Made by a program: the position numbers and the translations under genes. From NCBI GenBank assembly GCA_964396385.1, contig CAYNFH010000195.1, positions 1 to 12,158 on the forward strand: a stretch of DNA of 12,158 nt, in the 5' to 3' direction. Source of the DNA: CAYNFH01 sp964396385. GTDB taxonomy: Bacteria; Armatimonadota; Chthonomonadetes; Chthonomonadales; CAJBBX01. The first letter of the stretch is position 1. Every line of letters begins with the position of its first letter. The notes beneath the pieces are model-generated. The model was not told the origin of the DNA. It was given only the letters and a program-made list of their open reading frames with translations, and ran no database searches. Shown here piece by piece: positions 6,875 to 12,158 of this stretch.

Positions 6875-7453
6875 ATGGCGCGCAAGCCTCGCGTGGCAAT
6901 CAAGGACGTGCTGGACGGCACGCTGGGGGATATGGAGAGCGGACCCCGGGTGCGCGAGAGTCTTGCACTCGCGTACTGGAGCGCCGTCGTGGGCCCCCAA
7001 GCAGCCGCGGCCAGCGAGGCGGAGAGCGTGCGCGATGGCGTCCTGTTCGTGCGGACCCGCAGCTCCGTCTGGTCCCACGAGCTCTCCTTCCTCCAGTCTC
7101 ACATCAAGGCGGAGCTGAACAAGCGCATCGGCAAGCCCCTCATCCAGAGCATCGTCTTTCGCGCCCGCGGTGTCCCCCCTCGCGAACAGCAGGAGGACCC
7201 GAATCGCATTCCCACTCAAGAGGAGATCGACGTACTCGTCCTCCCACCGGATGAGCAGGCCGCCCTGGAGCGTGACCTGACCTCCCTCCAGTCCATCTCC
7301 GTGGAATCCATCCGCTCCGCCACGGCTCGCAGAATGGAGCGTGACCGCAAGCTGCGCCGCTGGCGCCTGGACCACGGCTGGCGGGCCTGCGCCAACTGCG
7401 GCGCTCCGCACCACACGCCGGAAACCCTGTGCCCTATCTGCCGGCTGAGGTGA
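6875..7453 (+). CDS. dciA: DciA/DUF721 replicative helicase loader with C-terminal zinc ribbon
   Basis: A 192-residue cytoplasmic protein. Residues about 28-90 form the DUF721/DciA core: ALAYWSAVVGPQAAAAS, then VRDGVLFVRTRSSVWSHELSFLQ, then the IKAELNKRIGKPLIQSIVFRA helix-strand unit. DciA proteins load the DnaB replicative helicase in bacteria lacking DnaC. A charged helical linker follows. The C-terminus is a CX2C-X10-CX2C zinc ribbon (C172, C175, C186, C189), which the best-known DciA proteins lack. The start at 6875 is chosen because MARKPRVAIKDVLDGTL fits the usual N-terminus and everything upstream is repeat or gap. It has no Shine-Dalgarno and is preceded directly by a stem-loop. The neighbours do not suggest a replication operon. 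Confidence 0.82.
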   Translation: MARKPRVAIKDVLDGTLGDMESGPRVRESLALAYWSAVVGPQAAAASEAESVRDGVLFVRTRSSVWSHELSFLQSHIKAELNKRIGKPLIQSIVFRARGVPPREQQEDPNRIPTQEEIDVLVLPPDEQAALERDLTSLQSISVESIRSATARRMERDRKLRRWRLDHGWRACANCGAPHHTPETLCPICRLR

Positions 7454-7459
7454 AGGTTA

Positions 7460-7567
7460 CAGGTTAGAGGGGACAGGTTACACGGGAAAACGGGTGAGTA
7501 CGCAGTATCGCAAGGCCGTACTCTCCCCGCCTTTCCCAGTCCCCAGTCCCCAGTCCCTTGTAACCTG
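7460..7567. repeat. Large palindromic element D between dciA and the class A PBP
   Basis: A 108-bp imperfect palindrome. The outer ends are CAGGTTA (7460-7466) and TAACCTG (7561-7567). The inner stem is GAGTACG (7496-7502) and CGTACTC (7517-7523) around a 14-nt loop. GGGAAAACGGG on the left pairs with CCCCGCCTTTCCC on the right. The right arm carries three CCCAGTC heptamers (about 7535-7555), the left arm GGTTACA/GGTTAGA units. It begins 7 bp after the dciA stop and ends 2 bp before the -35 of the next gene. It may terminate dciA transcription. Confidence 0.75.
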
Positions 7568-7569
7568 AT

Positions 7570-7606
7570 TTGACGCCGCCGCCAAACGCCGCCTATAATA
7601 TCGCCT
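7570..7606 (+). promoter_or_regulatory. Sigma-70-type promoter predicting a leaderless mRNA for the class A PBP
   Basis: TTGACG (7570-7575) and a perfect TATAAT (7594-7599) are separated by 18 bp. The ATG begins 7 nt after the -10, exactly where transcription should start, and there is no Shine-Dalgarno. The mRNA should therefore be leaderless, as is common with the TATAAT-N7-ATG arrangement in Deinococcus and actinobacteria. Confidence 0.7.
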
Positions 7607-10069
7607 ATGGCAAAGCGTGCAGAAGCCGTCCTGGGCCGATCCATGGTTCGGGCGCGGCGGCGTGTATCTACGCGCAAGAAGCGAATCAAGACCGTTATCG
7701 CCCTCTTCGGTATCCTGATCCTCTCCGTGGCGGCCGTTGGAGGCATCTACCTCCTGATGCTCTTCATGCAGGTCTCCAGGACCCTGCCCTCCATCGCCGA
7801 GGTCGGCAACCTCAAGGCTACTCAGCCCACCCGCATCTACTACCAGGACGGGCCCCTCATGGCCGAGCTGGCCACGGAGAACCTGCATCCCATCAAGCTC
7901 AACCAGGTGGGCAAGAACGTCATTGACGCGACCATCGCCACGGAGGACAGCCGCTTCTACGAGCACCACGGCGTAGACTACCAGGGCGTAGTCCGCGCCT
8001 TCTGGCGTGACGTGACTACCCACAGCAAGGAGCAGGGCGCCAGCACCATCACCCAGCAGCTCGCCAGAAACATCAACGAGCTGGGGCTGACGCGCGAGAA
8101 GAAGTTCACGCGCAAGATCGCGGAGGCCATGCTGGCCATCCGCATCGAGCAGACCTTCGACAAGCGGGAGATCCTGGAGCTCTACCTCAACCAGATCTAC
8201 TACGGCGCAGGTGCCAACGGCGTGGAGGCCGGCGCGGAGACCTATTTCCATAAGCCTGCCAAAAAGCTCTCCATCGCGGAGGCCGCCCTGCTGGCCGGCA
8301 TGCCGCAGCGCCCCTCCTACTACTCCTCCCCGGAGCACCGCGACGCCGCCCTCCGCCGCCGCAACTGGGTGCTGGACCGCATGTACGAGACCGGCAAGAT
8401 CACCGCCCAGCAGCGGGATAAGGCCAAGGCGGAGCCGCTCAAGGTCTATAAGCCCGAGGCCAAGACAGCCAAGGTCTACGGCGCGCCCTACTTTGTCAAC
8501 TACGTTATCAGCCAGCTCGCCAACGACCAGGGCAACCGGACCGGCTATGGCGAGGACGCCGTGCTCAGCGGCTGGAAGATCTACACCACCCTGGATTCCC
8601 GCATCCAGCGCGCCGCCGAACAGGTGCTGAAGGACAGACTTAATGGCGACCCAGCTAACCAGGGATGCCTCATCTGCCTGGACCCGCGCACCGGGGCCAT
8701 CCGCGCCATGGTCGGCGGAATGCACTTCAAGCAGGAGCACTGGAACTTCGTGACCCAGGGCAAGCGCCCGCCGGGATCCTCGTTCAAACCGATTGTCTAC
8801 ACCTCCGCCATCGACACCGGCAAGGCGGACCTGGACACTGTCTTCGTGGACTCGCCGGACCTGCCGGTCTCCACCTTCGGCGGATGGGAGCCTAAGAACT
8901 ATGGCGGCAAGTACACCTACGGCGGCATGACCGTGCTGGAAGGACTCACCCACTCCGTCAACACCATCGCGGTGAAGACCGCCCTGGCCTCCGGGCTGCA
9001 CAATGTCATCGACTACGCCCACAAAATGGGCATCACTACGGAGATTCAACCCTTCCCGCCGATCGCGCTCGGCGCGGACGCGGTCCATCCCATCGACCTC
9101 TGCACCGTCTACTGCTGCTTCCCCAATGGCGGGCACCGCGTCACGCCGTACGGCATCAAGCGAGTCTATAACGCGGCTGGCGATCTCATAACGGATTACG
9201 GTCCGCAGCTTTTCCCCACCGGCATCAAAGCCAGCACGCTTGACCAAATGAACGAGGCGCTCCAGAACGTGGTGCTCCACGGCACCGGCATCGCCGCCGC
9301 GGACGTGCCCAACGCCCACGGCAAGACGGGTACAACCAGCGACAACCTGGACGCCTGGTTCGCCGGCTACACGCCGGAGCTCACCGCCGTCATCTGGGCC
9401 GCCCACGAGAACCGTGGGAAGAGCGGCAAGATGGACCTCAAGAAGCCCTACCTGGAGATGCCGGGTACTACGGGAGGCCACCTTTGCGCCCCCATGTGGC
9501 GGGACTTCATGCTGAAGGCCATCCCGGTGCAGCAGGCGGTGAACAAGGCTACGCACAACGTGATGCCGCCGATGCCCCAGCGCCAGCCGGACGAGGATGA
9601 GGAGCGCCGAAAGAGAGGTCGGGAGACACGGAATCCGGATACTCCGTCCGGCTTCCAGGACGCAGCGCTGGACCCCACGACCGCCCAACCGGCGGTCGTG
9701 GCTGCAAGTGCCCCTCCCGGTACAACTGCCGGTATGGAGCCCTCAGCCCTCAACCCTCAGCCCCCTCCCATAGCGTCCTCCCCGGCGCCGCTGCCCCCGC
9801 CCGCCATCCCTGCTCCGGCGCCGCGTCGATCGGATCTCTCCGTAGCGCCTCCGCCGCTGCGCCGCCCCATCCTTTCCGCGCCGCGGGAGGCGGAGCCGCC
9901 CCCTATACGCCGTATAGACCCGCGGGACGAGATGGTGATGGTGCGGCTCTGTGCCGACACCGGCCGCCGCGCTACAAAGTGGTGTGACGCCACCATCGAG
10001 CGGCGCATGCGGCGCCGCGACGTTCCGGGGCTCTGCCGTGCCCACGGCCCCCCGCCGGGGGAGGAGTGA
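7607..10069 (+). CDS. mrcA: Class A penicillin-binding protein 1A (transglycosylase/transpeptidase)
   Basis: An 820-residue bifunctional peptidoglycan synthase. A basic cytoplasmic N-terminus and one membrane anchor (about 28-55) precede a GT51 glycosyltransferase domain (about 70-245). That domain has the catalytic EDSRFYEHHG (E113), GASTITQQLARN (144-155), the TRKIAEAMLA motif and KREILELYLNQIYYG. The transpeptidase domain carries SSFK (nucleophile S391, K394), SVN (450-452) and KTG (573-575), so both activities look intact. The region after about 650 is a proline-rich tail with a CCCTCAR repeat, ending in a conserved cysteine module VRLCADTG...WC...LCRAH (C782, C793, C810). The start at 7607 is set by the promoter 7 nt upstream. 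It polymerises lipid II and cross-links glycan outside the membrane. PBP2 follows at once, forming a cell-wall pair. The symbol is by family; ponA is equally usable. Confidence 0.95.
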   Translation: MAKRAEAVLGRSMVRARRRVSTRKKRIKTVIALFGILILSVAAVGGIYLLMLFMQVSRTLPSIAEVGNLKATQPTRIYYQDGPLMAELATENLHPIKLNQVGKNVIDATIATEDSRFYEHHGVDYQGVVRAFWRDVTTHSKEQGASTITQQLARNINELGLTREKKFTRKIAEAMLAIRIEQTFDKREILELYLNQIYYGAGANGVEAGAETYFHKPAKKLSIAEAALLAGMPQRPSYYSSPEHRDAALRRRNWVLDRMYETGKITAQQRDKAKAEPLKVYKPEAKTAKVYGAPYFVNYVISQLANDQGNRTGYGEDAVLSGWKIYTTLDSRIQRAAEQVLKDRLNGDPANQGCLICLDPRTGAIRAMVGGMHFKQEHWNFVTQGKRPPGSSFKPIVYTSAIDTGKADLDTVFVDSPDLPVSTFGGWEPKNYGGKYTYGGMTVLEGLTHSVNTIAVKTALASGLHNVIDYAHKMGITTEIQPFPPIALGADAVHPIDLCTVYCCFPNGGHRVTPYGIKRVYNAAGDLITDYGPQLFPTGIKASTLDQMNEALQNVVLHGTGIAAADVPNAHGKTGTTSDNLDAWFAGYTPELTAVIWAAHENRGKSGKMDLKKPYLEMPGTTGGHLCAPMWRDFMLKAIPVQQAVNKATHNVMPPMPQRQPDEDEERRKRGRETRNPDTPSGFQDAALDPTTAQPAVVAASAPPGTTAGMEPSALNPQPPPIASSPAPLPPPAIPAPAPRRSDLSVAPPPLRRPILSAPREAEPPPIRRIDPRDEMVMVRLCADTGRRATKWCDATIERRMRRRDVPGLCRAHGPPPGEE
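9740..9760 (+). repeat. Three CCCTCAR heptamers in the PBP1A tail
   Basis: CCCTCAG, CCCTCAA, CCCTCAG in tandem, translated in frame as PSALNPQP within the disordered proline-rich tail. The same heptamer, in the same reading frame, forms codons 4-10 of the AAA_35-WD40 gene. Confidence 0.75.
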
Positions 10070-10125
10070 AGATGTTCAGGTATTCAGGTCTTCAGGATTC
10101 CGGACCTGGACACCCGAACACCTGA
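10057..10125 (+). promoter_or_regulatory. Upstream mini-ORF with strong Shine-Dalgarno before PBP2
   Basis: GGGGGAGGAG (10057-10066), overlapping the end of the PBP1A gene, lies 5 nt before an ATG at 10072. That ATG opens a 17-codon frame, MFRYSGLQDSGPGHPNT, ending in TGA at 10123-10125. The frame is the same as that of PBP2, whose ATG (10144) follows 18 nt after the TGA with no Shine-Dalgarno of its own. It may be a leader peptide coupled to PBP1A translation with re-initiation at PBP2, or the relic of an original PBP2 start displaced by the repeat. Confidence 0.4.
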
Positions 10126-10143
10126 ACACCTGAACACCTGAAT
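10072..10143. repeat. Palindromic element E (TTCAGGTG octamers) filling the PBP1A-PBP2 gap
   Basis: A 72-bp imperfect palindrome with left-arm TTCAGGTA, TTCAGGTC, TTCAGG, centre GGATTCCGG (10096-10104), and right arm of CCCGAACA then three CCTGAACA-type units. It is homologous to element B. It ends on the base before the PBP2 ATG and fills nearly all of the 74-bp intergenic gap. Confidence 0.85.
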
Positions 10144-11980
10144 ATGTCCTACCTCGATTCTCCGCATCCCGTAGCCGACAACCGGCGGGTGTATGTGCTC
10201 ATGGCGCTGGTCGCTCTGGGGCTGCTCGCCATCATTGCGCGGCTCTGGTACCTGCAGGNNNNNNNNNNGCGCCGCCGAGAGCAACCACACCCGCCGGCTG
10301 CGGCGGCTTCCTCCCCGTGGAAGGATTGAGGACAGAAACGGGCGCGTCCTCGGTTCCAACCGGGAGGAGATCGTCGTCTCCGTCTCGCCGGCCGAGGTCA
10401 AGAAGAGTCCCACGCTCCTGCCTCTCCTGGCCGAGCTGCTGAAGATACCCCTGGAGGATCTGGCCGACAGCATCGACCGCAACCGGACGGCGGCCCAGGA
10501 CCCCGTGCCGATTGCCGCCGACGTGGACGTGCAGACGGTCACCCGCCTGGAGGAGCGGAGATTGGACCTGCCCGGTGTGGTCGTGGAGCCGGAGCCTATC
10601 CGCTACTACCCGGACGGCCCCCTCTTCGGCCACGCCCTGGGGCAGATGGGGCAGGCCTTCGCCGCGGACCTGAAGCGCGATCCCCGCTATCGGCCGGGCG
10701 ACTTCTGCGGCAAGCTGGGAGTAGAGCGCGCCTACGACGCGGTACTGCGCGGTACAGACGGCGGCAGGGACATGGAGGTGGACTCCCGCGGCGCGCTACG
10801 CCGGATGGTAGCGGAGGTGCAGCCCATTCCGGGCGCCACGCTGCGGCTGACGCTGGACACCGCCGTGCAGAGAGCGGGCTACGACGGCCTGCGCGAGTGG
10901 ACCGCGCGCGGCGATCCGGGCGCCGCCGTGGCCCTGGATCCGCGCACCGGCGCCGTCCTCGCCCTGGTTAGCCTCCCCTCGTACGACCCGAACCGCTTCG
11001 CCACCGGCATCACCGCTCGCGACTGGAACGCGCTCCGCAAGAACCCCCTCAAGCCGCTCATCGATCGCGCCGTCTCAAGCGGATACGCCCCGGGCTCCAC
11101 GTTCAAGGTCATTACCACGTGCGCGGGCCTGGAGAGCCGGAAGATCATGCCCTCCACGGAGTTCACCTGCAGCGGTGGTCTCCGCCTGGGAAGCTGGCTC
11201 AAGCGCTGCTGGAACCACTCCGGCCACGGCACGCTGGACCTGACGGAGGCTATCGCCCGTTCCTGCGACGTCTACTTCTATCACGCGGGCGAGCTGCTGG
11301 GGCCGAACGTTCTCGCCAAGTACGCGCGCCGGTTCGGCCTGGGCCGCCCCACCGGTATCGACATCGCGCTGCCGCAGGACCCGCGTGTGGAGGCGGCTGG
11401 CATTGTGCCGGACCCGGAGTGGAAGAAGGCGCACCACCGGGGTCCCTGGGTGGGCGGCGACACGGTGGACTACGCCATCGGGCAGTCTATGCTCAAATGT
11501 ACGCCCATCCAGATGTGCGAGGTGGCTGCCGCCATCGCCAACGGCGGGACGCTCTACCGTCCGCAGCTTGTGCAGCGCATTACGACTTATGACCGCTACG
11601 GCCAGGAGCGGGTGGCGCGCATGCTCCAACCTGTTCCAGCCGGGCGCCTCGGCATCTCCGCCTCGACGCGGCAGGAGGTGGTCCGGGGCATGGTGGCGGC
11701 CATGCAGCCGGGGGGCACCGGCGCCCACTGCGCGCTGCCGGGGGTGGAGATTGCGGGCAAGACCGGCACAGCGGAAATGGTGCGCGCCGGCAAGGTGGTG
11801 AACAACGCCTGGTTCATCGGCTTCGCGCCGGTCCAGAAGCCGCGGATCGCGGTCTGCGTCTTCGTGGAAGGCGGCGGCCACGGCGGCACTGCCGCCGCCC
11901 CCATTGCGCGACGCATGATCGCCGCCTATCTCCGGATTCCCCTGGCGCAGCAAGAATCCGGAGCGGCATTCGGCGACTGA
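10144..11980 (+). CDS. mrdA: Penicillin-binding protein 2, class B transpeptidase (interrupted by assembly gap)
   Basis: A monofunctional transpeptidase, 608 residues plus the unsequenced gap. A single N-terminal membrane anchor (VYVLMALVALGLLAIIARLWYLQ) precedes the gap at 10259. After it the frame shifts by one only because the N count is arbitrary; a gap length divisible by three restores one protein. The PBP2 pedestal follows (RGRIEDRNGRVLGSNRE; FGHALGQMG; KLGVERAYDAVLRGTDG). Catalytic motifs are STFK (11096-11107), SCD (11261-11269) and KTG (11759-11767). The WYLQ anchor, the pedestal and AIGQSMLKCTPIQM fit PBP2 of the elongation machinery rather than FtsI. It cross-links peptidoglycan outside the membrane, normally with RodA, which is not in the window. 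The start at 10144 lacks a Shine-Dalgarno and abuts element E. It is probably co-transcribed with PBP1A. Confidence 0.92.
10259..10268. other. Assembly gap (10 Ns) inside PBP2
   Basis: Ten Ns just after the transmembrane segment of PBP2. Joining the frames on both sides requires a true length divisible by three, so the apparent frameshift is an artefact of the placeholder length. Confidence 0.95.
11930..11963. terminator. Perfect 10-bp stem-loop at the 3' end of PBP2; possible bidirectional terminator
   Basis: CTCCGGATTC (11930-11939) and GAATCCGGAG (11954-11963) form a perfect stem with a 14-nt loop inside the last codons of PBP2, 17 nt before the end of the stop codon. It lies between two convergent genes, where a hairpin acting on both strands would be useful, but there is no T-tract on either side. 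The stem contains the CCGGATTC core shared by the palindromic repeats. Confidence 0.45.
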
Positions 11981-11981
11981 T

Positions 11982-12158
11982 TCAGCGACGGGTTCCGGCG
12001 AGACCGGGTTCAAGGACCGCCTCGTCGCACAGCAGTTGGTCGGCGCGATCGATGAGCAGGCCGAGCAGCGTGTAGTCGGACACGCGCAGCCGCTGGGCGG
12101 CATCGTGCACCTTCTCCCAGCGCGCCCAACCGAGGTAGGAGGTTATCTGGTGCGTCCC
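11982..12158 (-). CDS. C-terminal part of an unidentified protein (partial)
   Basis: On the minus strand a frame enters from the right edge and stays open for 58 codons to a TGA at 11984-11982. It encodes a segment beginning GTHQITSYLGWARWEKVHDA and ending LEPGLAGTRR. The composition is ordinary for a coding region here, with amphipathic helical stretches (KVHDAAQRLRVSDYTLLGLL and LIDRADQLL). I do not recognise the family. It converges on PBP2 with one base between the two stop codons. The visible part is short, so the call rests on the open frame and protein-like composition. Confidence 0.55.
   Translation of the reverse strand, partial: GTHQITSYLGWARWEKVHDAAQRLRVSDYTLLGLLIDRADQLLCDEAVLEPGLAGTRR

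Noticed and set aside
7478..9688. Long minus-strand open frame of 736 codons opposite PBP1A
   Set aside because: It mirrors the high-GC codon pattern of PBP1A, whose GT51 and transpeptidase motifs are all intact on the plus strand; the antisense peptide shows no recognisable domain.
10072..10143. CRISPR-like array from repeated TTCAGGTG/CCTGAACA units
   Set aside because: Units are 8 bp with no spacers, arranged as an inverted repeat rather than as direct repeats separated by unique sequence, and there are no cas genes.
10144..11980. PBP2 as a frameshifted pseudogene
   Set aside because: The frame change coincides with the 10-N placeholder, and all catalytic motifs downstream are intact.
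11075..12103. Long minus-strand open frame opposite PBP2
   Set aside because: It is antisense to the PBP2 catalytic domain. The better minus-strand candidate in this area is another frame that ends at 11982 and enters from the right edge.
1..12158. tRNA, rRNA, transposase or integrase genes
   Set aside because: I looked for such genes and saw no cloverleaf, rRNA-like sequence or recombinase motif; the repeats here have no associated coding gene in the window.

Overview
This is a GC-rich bacterial scaffold fragment with two 10-N assembly gaps (6822-6831 and 10259-10268), so probably a draft or metagenome-assembled genome. The organism cannot be named with certainty. The mix of a SARP-type regulator, cyanobacterial-style AAA_35 domains, a planctomycete-style WD40/TPR tail, a DciA-type helicase loader with a zinc ribbon, and a class A PBP with a cysteine-rich tail suggests a deep-branching phylum such as Armatimonadota (low to moderate confidence; Chloroflexota or a relative is possible).

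Layout. The left edge holds the start of a minus-strand gene for a secreted protein (1-158), divergent from a plus-strand block. Next come two large regulatory proteins that share an AAA_35 NTPase domain: a SARP/BTAD-AAA_35 transcription factor (521-2437) and a 1379-residue membrane protein, AAA_35-TM-coiled coil-WD40-TPR (2575-6714). They are followed by a small DciA/DUF721 replicative helicase loader with a C-terminal zinc ribbon (6875-7453), a bifunctional class A penicillin-binding protein (7607-10069) and a class B PBP2 (10144-11980, interrupted by a gap). The right edge is the C-terminal part of an unidentified minus-strand gene (11982-12158) that converges on PBP2 with a single base between the stop codons.

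The most unusual feature is a network of short palindromic elements. Their arms are tandem 7-mers or 8-mers, and four of the five large ones have a core related to CCGGATTCC/GGAATCCGG. The arm sequence varies between elements (TTCAGGTG, GAAGGGGA, CCCRTTTA, a GGTTACA/CCCAGTC mix), while the arm-core-arm plan is kept. One-armed runs of CCCTCAR, TCACGAC and TTCAGGTG also occur. Copies lie between genes, against start codons and promoters, and in frame inside three proteins: the SARP linker, the AAA domain and WD40 region of the large sensor, and the tail of the class A PBP. Two TTCAGGTG copies, one inside the AAA domain and one before PBP2, are clearly homologous and can be read as similar peptides.

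Inferred biology. The SARP-AAA_35 and AAA_35-WD40 pair look like partners in one signalling system. The two PBPs form a peptidoglycan synthesis pair. The class A PBP has a near-consensus promoter whose -10 box lies exactly 7 nt before the ATG, which predicts a leaderless mRNA. Four 11-bp-spaced direct repeats 8 bp upstream of a -10-like hexamer before the SARP gene match the geometry of SARP operators and may be an autoregulatory site.
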